From contig JASLJB010000198.1 in assembly GCA_030152605.1 (NCBI GenBank), positions 1-7,710 on the forward strand: a stretch of DNA of 7,710 nucleotides. Direction: 5' to 3'. Below, in pieces: positions 1 to 5,731 of this stretch. Both the position numbers and the translations under genes were made by a program. A model generated the notes under the pieces. It searched no databases. It was not told where the DNA came from and saw only the letters and a list, made by a program, of their open reading frames with translations. Within the stretch, counting starts at the first letter, position 1. Every line of letters begins with the position of its first letter. Origin of the DNA: Acinetobacter sp. Its GTDB lineage: Bacteria > Pseudomonadota > Gammaproteobacteria > Pseudomonadales > Moraxellaceae.

Positions 1-29
1 CCGAGGATTTGGTCATCTGTATTATTCAT
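1..29 (-). CDS. Divergent gene, 5' end only; possible Lrp/AsnC-type transcriptional regulator
   Basis: Reading the minus strand from ATG at 29-27, ten codons give MNNTDDQILG before the window ends. A GAGGG ribosome binding site lies at 45-41, 11 nt before the ATG, and a good sigma70-type promoter lies just upstream (59-87), so a real gene start is likely. The D-D-Q-I-L pattern near the N-terminus resembles the start of Lrp/AsnC regulators, where an Asp-x-x-Ile-Leu helix begins the winged helix-turn-helix. A regulator divergent from a catabolic operon is also a common arrangement. Ten residues cannot establish the family: the gene call is fairly firm and the product is a guess. Confidence 0.5.
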
Positions 30-58
30 TTTGATTTTATCCCTCACCAAATTGAAAA

Positions 59-87
59 AATATAGGTCATTTTAAGCAAAATACCAA
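59..87 (-). promoter_or_regulatory. Sigma70-type promoter of the divergent gene
   Basis: On the minus strand, TTGGTA (87-82) and TATATT (64-59) are separated by exactly 17 nt. They match the -35 and -10 consensus at 4 of 6 and 5 of 6 positions. Transcription would begin near position 52, giving a short leader of about 22 nt that contains the GAGGG ribosome binding site (45-41) before the ATG at 29. Confidence 0.55.
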
Positions 88-211
88 CTTTTTTGAATCG
101 AATTGATTACTCATACTTAAGCTCATCTGTAGATTAAGGCATCTTAACGCGATCGCGGCAACAGAATACCGATGACGCAATTTATCGTCCTTACTACGCT
201 TTACTTGGTTT

Positions 212-236
212 GCACAGCAGTACGTTGTGCTTTTTT
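212..236 (+). terminator. Terminator-like dyad: GCACA/TGTGC followed by six T
   Basis: GCACA (212-216) and TGTGC (226-230) form a 5-bp stem with a 9-nt loop, followed immediately by TTTTTT (231-236). This has the shape of a short rho-independent terminator for plus-strand transcripts, although the stem is weak. Nothing upstream on the plus strand obviously needs termination, so it might instead be a protein-binding dyad. The GCAC to GTGC spacing is 11, not the 7 of a classical NtrC site. Confidence 0.3.
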
Positions 237-240
237 CAGA

Positions 241-268
241 TTTGATTTGTTTAGTTTTTTTATATAGT
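241..268 (+). promoter_or_regulatory. Weak sigma70-like promoter candidate for astC
   Basis: TTTGAT (241-246) and TATAGT (263-268) are separated by 16 nt. The -10 matches consensus at 5 of 6 positions and the -35 is poor. It lies in a T-rich stretch where such matches arise by chance. If used, transcription would start near 275, giving an astC leader of roughly 155 nt. Confidence 0.25.
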
Positions 269-282
269 TGATGTGTTTAGAA

Positions 283-298
283 AGGCTTATTTTTTGCA
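283..298 (+). promoter_or_regulatory. Sigma54-like (-24/-12) promoter candidate for the ast operon
   Basis: The block reads AGGCTTATTTTTTTGCA, with the invariant GG (284-285) and GC (296-297) exactly 10 nt apart as in the RpoN consensus TGGCACG-N4-TTGCW. GGC and TTGCA match; the bases after GGC do not. The predicted start is near 309, giving a leader of about 120 nt. The E. coli ast operon is known to be sigma54-dependent, which makes the match more credible, but a T-rich background weakens it and no enhancer site was recognised upstream. Confidence 0.4.
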
Positions 299-305
299 AC
301 ATGGT

Positions 306-327
306 ACTCAAAGTACTTGTTTTGAGT
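306..327 (+). repeat. Perfect 7-bp inverted repeat ACTCAAA/TTTGAGT
   Basis: ACTCAAA (306-312) and TTTGAGT (321-327) are exact reverse complements with an 8-nt spacer. Nested around them are GCAAC (296-300) and GTTGC (326-330), and overlapping is the dyad GTACT-caa-AGTAC (304-316). The repeat sits at the expected start site of the sigma54-like promoter, so it could be an operator or an early leader hairpin. Confidence 0.45.
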
Positions 328-335
328 TGCGAGGC

Positions 336-349
336 TGATGACAGCATCA
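336..349. repeat. TGATG-acag-CATCA dyad, copy 1 of a cluster
   Basis: TGATG (336-340) is mirrored by CATCA (345-349) across 4 nt, and AAC follows. The downstream dyad at 395-411 has the same arms and the same trailing AAC, which suggests related sites rather than coincidence. Possible operator half-sites; the cognate regulator is unknown. Confidence 0.35.
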
Positions 350-394
350 ACCGTTAAATTCCGATGATTGGATGAAAACATAAATAGATCGAAG

Positions 395-411
395 TGATGC
401 AATCTGCATCA
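395..411. repeat. TGATGCA-atc-TGCATCA dyad next to the astC ribosome binding site
   Basis: Perfect 7-bp arms TGATGCA (395-401) and TGCATCA (405-411) flank a 3-nt centre. The dyad ends 4 nt before the GGAG ribosome binding site of astC (416-419). It could be a symmetric operator or, in RNA, a short hairpin affecting translation initiation. It shares arms with the dyad at 336-349 and the palindrome at 419-429. Confidence 0.5.
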
Positions 412-415
412 ACAT

Positions 416-419
416 GGAG
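416..419 (+). promoter_or_regulatory. Ribosome binding site deciding the astC start
   Basis: GGAG at 416-419 lies 11 nt before ATG 431. The upstream in-frame starts, GTG 419 and ATG 422, overlap it or lie only 2 nt after it and so could not use it. The palindrome GTGATGATCAC (419-429) occupies the spacer between the ribosome binding site and the start codon. Confidence 0.6.
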
Positions 420-430
420 TGATGATCACA

Positions 431-1645
431 ATGGTTCAAGAAAAATTGACGCGCCAAAACTTTAACGATTGGATGGTGCCGGTTTATGCACCAGCAGATT
501 TCATATTAGTACGTGGTGAAGGATCACGGGTTTGGGATCAAAACGAAAAAGAATATGTCGACTTTGCCGGTGGGATTGCAGTCAATGCACTCGGGCATGC
601 TCATCCGATTGCATTGCAAGCCCTGACTGAACAAGCGCAAAAACTTTGGCATCTCGCCAATGGTTATACCAATGAGCCAGTGTTAGGACTGGCCAAAAAA
701 CTGCTGCAAGCCACCTTTGCAGAAAAAGTGTTCTTCTGTAACTCCGGTGCTGAAGCCAACGAAGCCGCACTTAAGTTGGCACGTAAAGTCGGACTTGCCA
801 GTGACACCGCCAATAAAAATAAAATCGTTGCCTTTAAAAATGCCTTTCATGGTCGCACGCTATTTACCGTGAGCGCGGGTGGGCAACCGAAGTATTCACA
901 AGACTTTGCCCCATTGCCACAAGGGATTGAGCATATTGCCTATAACGATATTGCAGCAGCAGAGGCGGCAATTGATGCCCAGACTTGTGCGGTGATCGTG
1001 GAGCCGATTCAAGGTGAGGGCGGAGTGATCTCTGCCGATGTGGAATTTTTACAAGCCTTGCGTGCGCGTTGTGATGCCACAGGTGCGGTACTGATCTTTG
1101 ATGAAGTGCAGACCGGCGTCGGACGCACCGGTGCCTTGTATGCCTATATGAACAGCGGCGTGACGCCGGATATTTTAACCACCGCCAAAGCCTTAGGTGC
1201 GGGTTTCCCAATCGGCGCAATGCTGACCACAGATCGTTTTTCGGCGCACTTCGTGGTGGGTGATCATGGGACAACTTATGGGGGCAACCCCTTGGCCAGT
1301 GCCGTCGCGAGCGCAGTCTTAGATTTTATCGATCGTCCTGAAGTGTTGGATGGGGTGAAACAGCGTCATCAATGGTTCGTTGACGGCTTAAACCAACTCA
1401 ATGCTGAGTATTCCGTCTTTGATCAGATTCGCGGTGAAGGACTCCTGTTGGGCTGCGTACTTAAACCTGAATATGCCGGACAAGCCAAAACGATTGCCCA
1501 ACTCGCAGGCGAAGAAGGCCTATTGGCACTGATCGCTGGACCCAATGTACTGCGCTTTACCCCGTCATTGGTGATTCCGAAACACGATATCGAGGAAGGT
1601 TTGTTGCGCTTGGGGCGTGCCTTGGCTGGTTTTGTTGGCAAGTAG
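431..1645 (+). CDS. astC: Succinylornithine transaminase AstC
   Basis: PLP-dependent class III aminotransferase of the cytoplasmic AST pathway: it transfers the amino group of N2-succinylornithine to 2-oxoglutarate, giving succinylglutamate semialdehyde and glutamate. From ATG 431 the product has 404 residues, against about 406 for E. coli AstC, which it resembles throughout. Visible landmarks are the phosphate-binding motif NSGAEAN (104-110), FHGRT (139-143), the PLP-ring aspartate D224 in IFDEVQTG, the Schiff-base lysine K253 in TTAKALGAG, and GTTYGGNP (280-287). The start was chosen because GGAG at 416-419 fits ATG 431 and because the N-terminus (MVQEKLTRQNF) then aligns with the E. coli one. 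GTG 419 or ATG 422 would add three or four residues without a ribosome binding site. It is first in the operon, 100 bp before astA. Such enzymes often also use acetylornithine. Confidence 0.96.
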   Translation: MVQEKLTRQNFNDWMVPVYAPADFILVRGEGSRVWDQNEKEYVDFAGGIAVNALGHAHPIALQALTEQAQKLWHLANGYTNEPVLGLAKKLLQATFAEKVFFCNSGAEANEAALKLARKVGLASDTANKNKIVAFKNAFHGRTLFTVSAGGQPKYSQDFAPLPQGIEHIAYNDIAAAEAAIDAQTCAVIVEPIQGEGGVISADVEFLQALRARCDATGAVLIFDEVQTGVGRTGALYAYMNSGVTPDILTTAKALGAGFPIGAMLTTDRFSAHFVVGDHGTTYGGNPLASAVASAVLDFIDRPEVLDGVKQRHQWFVDGLNQLNAEYSVFDQIRGEGLLLGCVLKPEYAGQAKTIAQLAGEEGLLALIAGPNVLRFTPSLVIPKHDIEEGLLRLGRALAGFVGK

Positions 1646-1689
1646 TCGTCCAATTCGTCAGTAAAACAATCAAAAAAAAATAGTGCAGT

Positions 1690-1716
1690 TTGGAGATACG
1701 GAAGGTAGCGCTCCAA
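1690..1716 (+). repeat. Stem-loop in the astC-astA gap (TTGGAG/CTCCAA)
   Basis: TTGGAG (1690-1695) and CTCCAA (1711-1716) can pair across a 15-nt loop, extended in RNA by a U-G wobble. No T-run follows, so it is not a standard terminator. It lies in a 100-bp gap that is otherwise wide for this tightly packed operon and could influence astC/astA mRNA processing or relative expression. A run of nine A precedes it (1672-1680). Confidence 0.35.
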
Positions 1717-1745
1717 GGACACAGTAGGGAAATAGGTGACGCATT

Positions 1746-2771
1746 ATGATGATCGTAAGACACGCAGAACATCGGGATATCGATGATATCTATATCCTGG
1801 CGGTAAAGTCGGGGGTCGGGATGACCTCCTTACCGTCCAACAAAGAAATTTTGTCGGCACGAATTGCACGCACGCGTCACACGCTAGAAGGTCAGTTGCC
1901 TCGCGGTGAGCAAGGCTATTTGTTTGTACTCGAAGATACTGAGCTCAAACGCGTGGTGGGCATGAGTGGGCTTGAAGTGGCTGTGGGGTTAAATGAACCT
2001 TTTTATAATTTTCATGTCGGCAGACAAGTACATGCCTCACAAGCGCTCAAGGTCTATAAGACTTTAAATACTTTATTTTTAAGTAATGACCATACCGGCT
2101 GTAGTGAACTGTGTACGTTGTTTTTAGACCCAGACTTCCGTGAACATCAAAATGGCAAGTTGTTGTCTAAAGTGCGGTTTTTATTTATCTCCGCGTTTCA
2201 GTCTTATTTTGAAAAAAAACTCATCGCCGAGATGCGTGGTTTTTCCGATGAAAATGGTCGTTCCGCTTTTTGGGATGCGCTCGGGCATCATTTCTTTAAC
2301 ATGGATTTTGCCACGGCAGATTACTTGAGTGGTATTGGCCAAAAGGTCTTTATCGCTGAACTGATGCCACGCTTCCCGGTTTATATCGACCTGTTGCCAG
2401 AATCGGCACAAAAGGTCATTGCTCAAGTTCATCCTCAGACCAAACCTGCGTTTCATGTGCTGGAACTCGAGGGTCTGCAGTATGAGGGCTATGTCGATAT
2501 CTTTGACGCCGGACCAACACTTGAAGCAGAAATCAAAAATCTACGTGCGGTGAAAGACAGCAGCCTACGTCAAATCAAAATCGTAGAAAACACAGAAGCA
2601 CATGCCAGCAGTTACTTGGTCGCCAATGATCAGTACAACGATTATCGCGCCATATTGGCCAATACGGGTGTGGATGAAAGCTCGATTGGACTGACCTTGC
2701 AGCAGGCGCAAGGGCTAAAACTTAAAGAAGGCGATCGGGTACGCGTTTTGCCACTGAATACCACCGAGTAA
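1746..2771 (+). CDS. astA: Arginine N-succinyltransferase AstA
   Basis: First enzyme of the AST pathway: it transfers succinyl from succinyl-CoA to the alpha-amino group of L-arginine. The 341-residue product is close to the 344 of E. coli AstA and collinear with it. Conserved stretches include LSNDHTGCSELCTLFLDP (around 112-129, containing L125, which corresponds to a reported succinyl-CoA contact), AEMRG (161-165), GQKVFIAELMPRFP (198-211) and IAQVHPQT (225-232), where H229 falls exactly at the catalytic histidine position of the family. A ribosome binding site AGGTGA (1734-1739) lies 6 nt before ATG 1746; ATG 1749 is an alternative one codon later. It is the single-gene form rather than the two-subunit AruF/AruG type of Pseudomonas. 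The gene is 12 bp before astD. Confidence 0.96.
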   Translation: MMIVRHAEHRDIDDIYILAVKSGVGMTSLPSNKEILSARIARTRHTLEGQLPRGEQGYLFVLEDTELKRVVGMSGLEVAVGLNEPFYNFHVGRQVHASQALKVYKTLNTLFLSNDHTGCSELCTLFLDPDFREHQNGKLLSKVRFLFISAFQSYFEKKLIAEMRGFSDENGRSAFWDALGHHFFNMDFATADYLSGIGQKVFIAELMPRFPVYIDLLPESAQKVIAQVHPQTKPAFHVLELEGLQYEGYVDIFDAGPTLEAEIKNLRAVKDSSLRQIKIVENTEAHASSYLVANDQYNDYRAILANTGVDESSIGLTLQQAQGLKLKEGDRVRVLPLNTTE

Positions 2772-2783
2772 GGAGTCAATCGC

Positions 2784-4253
2784 ATGTCTCAGGGAAACTT
2801 ATATATTAACGGCACATGGTCTGCGGGTCAGGGTGCAACATTCAGCAAACACAATCCAGTCACGCAAGCGCAGATCTGGCAAGGGCAGGAAGCCACAGCA
2901 GACGATATCGCAAATGCCAGTCATGCCGCGCGCCAAGCTTTTGTGGCATGGGCACGGCGTCCCGTTGCCGAGCGTATTGCGGTGACGGCTGCATTTTCCG
3001 CGCAACTCGAACAACATAAAACGCAATTGGCTGAGATCATTAGTCAAGAAACCAGTAAACCGTTGTGGGAAACCCTAACCGAAGTCCAAGCCATGATCGG
3101 CAAGGTCGCGATCTCCATCCGTGCCTATGCCGAGCGCACAGGGGAGAGTTCAACGCAGTTGCCCGATGGCGTGGCATCCTTGCGCCATCGTCCGCATGGG
3201 GTGTTGGCGGTTTACGGTCCCTATAATTTTCCAGGACATTTGCCCAATGGTCATATCGTTCCAGCATTGATCGCGGGCAATACGATTTTATTTAAACCCA
3301 GTGAGCTGACGCCGTGGAGCGCTGAATTTACCCTTCAATTGTGGCAAAAAGCAGGGCTACCCGCAGGTGTGATTAATTTGTTGCAAGGCGGGCGTGCCAC
3401 TGGAGAGGCGCTGGCTCAGGCTGAAGGAGTGGATGGGGTGCTCTTTACCGGCAGTGCCAATACTGGTGCGATCTTGCATCGCCAATTGGCTGGCGCACCG
3501 GAAAAGATTTTGGCCTTGGAAATGGGCGGTAACAATGCGCTGATCATCGATGAGATCCAAGGTCTGGATGCTGTGGTGCATTTGGCGATTCAATCCTCCT
3601 TTATCTCGGCTGGGCAACGCTGTACCTGCGCACGACGCATCATCGTCAAACGCGGTGAACAAGGCGATGCCTTTATTGAGCGTTTCGTTGCGGTGACGCA
3701 GCAGTTGCGTATTGGTGCATGGGATGCTGATCCGCAACCGTTTATGGGTGGGGTGATTTCAGTACATGCGGCACAGCAGATCGTCAAAGCTCAGCAGCAA
3801 TTGATCAATGCCGGTGCCAAAGTCTTATTGGCGCTGGAACAGCTTCAGCCCAACAGCAGCTTACTCAGTCCAGGAATTCTGGAATTAAGTGATGTCAACG
3901 AGGTGCCGGATGAAGAATATTTTGGACCATTGACTACGATTTATCGCTATGACGACTTTGATCAGGCCCTCAAATTGGCCAATGCAACCCGATTTGGCTT
4001 GTCTTTAGGTTTGGTCTCTCCCGATCGTGCCTTGTTTGAGCGGGTCTTGGTCGAAGGTCGTGCTGGGATCGTGAATTGGAATAAACCGTTGACTGGTGCT
4101 TCGAGTGCAGCGCCTTTTGGCGGGATCGGTGCATCAGGCAATCATCGCGCCAGTGCTTACTATGCAGCGGACTATTGTGCGTGGCCGATGGCTTCTTTAG
4201 AAAGTGAACAGATCAGCTTACCGACCACATTATCACCCGGCATTGTGCTGTAA
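2784..4253 (+). CDS. astD: Succinylglutamate semialdehyde dehydrogenase AstD
   Basis: NAD-dependent aldehyde dehydrogenase that oxidises N-succinylglutamate 5-semialdehyde to N-succinylglutamate, the fourth AST step. The length of 489 residues is close to the 492 of E. coli AstD. Visible in order are YGPYNFPGHLPNGH (144-157) with oxyanion-hole N148, FKPSE (170-174), the nucleotide-binding GSANTG (223-228), the general-base glutamate E246 in LEMGGNN, the catalytic thiol C280 in GQRCTCARR, EEYFGP, and NWNKPLTGASSAAPFGG near the C-terminus. The E246 to C280 spacing of 34 equals that in E. coli. The ribosome binding site AAGGAG (2770-2775) overlaps the astA stop codon and lies 8 nt before ATG, suggesting translational coupling. 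The gap to astB is 21 bp. Confidence 0.96.
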   Translation: MSQGNLYINGTWSAGQGATFSKHNPVTQAQIWQGQEATADDIANASHAARQAFVAWARRPVAERIAVTAAFSAQLEQHKTQLAEIISQETSKPLWETLTEVQAMIGKVAISIRAYAERTGESSTQLPDGVASLRHRPHGVLAVYGPYNFPGHLPNGHIVPALIAGNTILFKPSELTPWSAEFTLQLWQKAGLPAGVINLLQGGRATGEALAQAEGVDGVLFTGSANTGAILHRQLAGAPEKILALEMGGNNALIIDEIQGLDAVVHLAIQSSFISAGQRCTCARRIIVKRGEQGDAFIERFVAVTQQLRIGAWDADPQPFMGGVISVHAAQQIVKAQQQLINAGAKVLLALEQLQPNSSLLSPGILELSDVNEVPDEEYFGPLTTIYRYDDFDQALKLANATRFGLSLGLVSPDRALFERVLVEGRAGIVNWNKPLTGASSAAPFGGIGASGNHRASAYYAADYCAWPMASLESEQISLPTTLSPGIVL

Positions 4254-4274
4254 CGGATTTGAGCGGAGAAAAAA

Positions 4275-5615
4275 ATGTCAGGTTATGAAATAAATTTTGA
4301 TGGATTGGTGGGGCCGACACATCACTATGCAGGTTTGTCTTTTGGGAATGAGGCATCGACCAAGCATCGCCATCAGCGCTCCAATCCCAAGCTGGCTGCA
4401 CAGCAGGGTTTGTTGAAAATGAAAGCCCTGGCCGATCTAGGGCTGAAACAAGGTGTGTTTGCGCCGCAAGAACGCCCGCATGTGCCGACGCTCAGAGCAC
4501 TCGGGTTTAGCGGCAGCGATCATCAAGTGATTGAAGCTGCGATGAAGCGCTCGCCGGAACTGTTATCGGCGCTGAGTTCAGCCTCATGTATGTGGACTGC
4601 CAATGCGGCAACTGTGTCGCCTTCAGCCGATAGTGCCGATGGTCGTTTGCATTTCACTGCAGCCAACCTGAACAATAAATTTCATCGTTCGATTGAACAT
4701 CAGACCACCAGTCAAATTCTGGCAGCCATGTTTAAGGATGAGCGGCATTTTGCGCATCATGCCGCACTGCCACCGGTGGCTTTGTTTGGTGATGAGGGGG
4801 CCGCCAATCACAATCGACTCGGCGGTGCCTATGATCAAAGCAGTGTTCAGGTCTTTGTCTATGGTCAGCGGCATTTCTCTGCAGCCAATGGTCCAAAACG
4901 TTATCCGGCCAGACAGTCACTTGAAGCCAGTGAGGCGGTAGCACGCCTACATCAACTTGATTCTGACAAAACGGTGTTTGTGCAGCAGCATCCGGATGTG
5001 ATCGATCAAGGCGTATTTCATAATGATGTGATTGCGGTCAGCAACCAAAATGTCTTGTTTCATCATCAGCATGCATTTTTAAATCAAGACCAAGCCTTAC
5101 ATGAAGTACGTAGCAAGATGCAGCGCTTGGGGCATGACTTCATCTCGATCGAAGTGCCTGATCGCCGTGTCTCTGTGGCCGATGCCGTTTCAACGTATTT
5201 ATTTAACAGTCAAATTTTAACCCGTCGCGATGGTGGCATGAGTATCGTGGTGCCGGAAGAGTCACGTCAAAACAGTGCGGTATGGTCCTATCTGAATGAC
5301 ATGATCCAGATGGGCACACCGATTGATGAGATTAAAGTCTTTGATCTGCGTGAAAGTATGCGTAATGGCGGTGGGCCAGCCTGTTTGCGTTTGCGGGTTG
5401 CAGTCAACCAAAGCGAACTCGATGCGATCAATCCCAATGTACTGATGAACGATGCTTTATTTAATCGTTTAAATGTTTGGGTAGAGCGGCATTATCGTGA
5501 TGAGTTGACCCAAGCCGACCTCGCAGACCCTGAACTGTTGTTACAAAGTCGCAGTGCCTTAGATGAACTGACTCAGATCTTGAATTTGGGCACAGTCTAC
5601 GACTTTCAGAAATAA
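4275..5615 (+). CDS. astB: N-succinylarginine dihydrolase AstB
   Basis: Second AST enzyme: it hydrolyses N2-succinylarginine to N2-succinylornithine, two ammonia and CO2. It belongs to the guanidine-modifying superfamily with an alpha/beta-propeller fold. The product has 446 residues (447 in E. coli) and begins MSGYEINFDGLVGPTHHYAG, typical of the family. The catalytic triad is visible as E174 (FGDEGAANH), H249 (GVFHND) and C370 (NGGGPACLRLR), close to E174, H248 and C365 of E. coli. The ribosome binding site GGAG (4265-4268) lies 6 nt before ATG. It is followed by a 116-bp gap before astE, the widest in the operon, which starts with a short tandem repeat overlapping the stop codon. Confidence 0.96.
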   Translation: MSGYEINFDGLVGPTHHYAGLSFGNEASTKHRHQRSNPKLAAQQGLLKMKALADLGLKQGVFAPQERPHVPTLRALGFSGSDHQVIEAAMKRSPELLSALSSASCMWTANAATVSPSADSADGRLHFTAANLNNKFHRSIEHQTTSQILAAMFKDERHFAHHAALPPVALFGDEGAANHNRLGGAYDQSSVQVFVYGQRHFSAANGPKRYPARQSLEASEAVARLHQLDSDKTVFVQQHPDVIDQGVFHNDVIAVSNQNVLFHHQHAFLNQDQALHEVRSKMQRLGHDFISIEVPDRRVSVADAVSTYLFNSQILTRRDGGMSIVVPEESRQNSAVWSYLNDMIQMGTPIDEIKVFDLRESMRNGGGPACLRLRVAVNQSELDAINPNVLMNDALFNRLNVWVERHYRDELTQADLADPELLLQSRSALDELTQILNLGTVYDFQK

Positions 5616-5646
5616 GTCGAAAACAAGTCAAAAACAAGTCGAATAT
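5614..5646 (+). repeat. Three tandem 11-bp repeats at the astB stop codon
   Basis: The units are AAGTCGAAAAC (5614-5624), AAGTCAAAAAC (5625-5635) and AAGTCGAATAT (5636-5646). The first two differ at one base and the third diverges at its end. The array begins inside the astB TAA stop. Likely slipped-strand duplication. An 11-bp unit is about one helical turn, so protein binding is conceivable but unproven. Confidence 0.55.
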
Positions 5647-5713
5647 AAGCATAAGCGAGTGGCGGCAGGCAGAACATATCCCAAAAATCCAATGAAAACA
5701 ACCCGAAGTGAGC

Positions 5714-5719
5714 AGGGAG
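5714..5719 (+). promoter_or_regulatory. Ribosome binding site deciding the astE start
   Basis: AGGGAG at 5714-5719 lies 12 nt before ATG 5732. It is inside the reading frame of the longer alternative beginning at GTG 5708, which has no ribosome binding site of its own. This supports ATG 5732 as the start. Confidence 0.6.
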
Positions 5720-5731
5720 TATCAAAAGCGT

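Larger units (their letters stand above)
30..430. other. Divergent intergenic regulatory region upstream of the ast operon
   Basis: About 400 bp without a credible gene, AT-rich and with several T-tracts (for example 231-236 and 254-261). From left to right it holds the divergent promoter (59-87), a perfect 10-bp palindrome CGCGATCGCG (148-157), a terminator-like dyad (212-236), a sigma70-like element (241-268), a sigma54-like element (283-298), an inverted repeat ACTCAAA/TTTGAGT (306-327) and three TGATG-containing dyads (336-349, 395-411, 419-429). The nonamer TCATCTGTA occurs at 13-21, inside the divergent gene, and again at 123-131. The density of dyads suggests operators, but none matches a regulator site that I can name. 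Confidence 0.7.

Noticed and set aside
148..157. Palindrome CGCGATCGCG
   Set aside because: A single perfect 10-bp palindrome with no second copy or context to assign a role; it may simply be a short GC island in AT-rich DNA.
212..230. NtrC enhancer site upstream of the sigma54-like promoter
   Set aside because: GCAC and GTGC are 11 nt apart instead of 7 as in the NtrC consensus, so it was kept only as an unassigned dyad.
301..357. Small frame MVLKVLVLSCEADDSINR upstream of astC as a possible leader peptide
   Set aside because: Only one arginine, no ribosome binding site at proper spacing, and it would start upstream of the predicted sigma54 start site, so arginine-attenuation is not supported.
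414..422. Two-codon upstream frame ATG GAG TGA overlapping the astC ribosome binding site
   Set aside because: It has no ribosome binding site of its own; the GGAG inside it is better explained as the astC site.
1423..1772. Minus-strand open frames across the astC end and astA start
   Set aside because: They are antisense to strongly supported genes, have no family resemblance and follow from the codon use of the plus-strand genes. The same holds for other antisense frames throughout astC-astE and typA.
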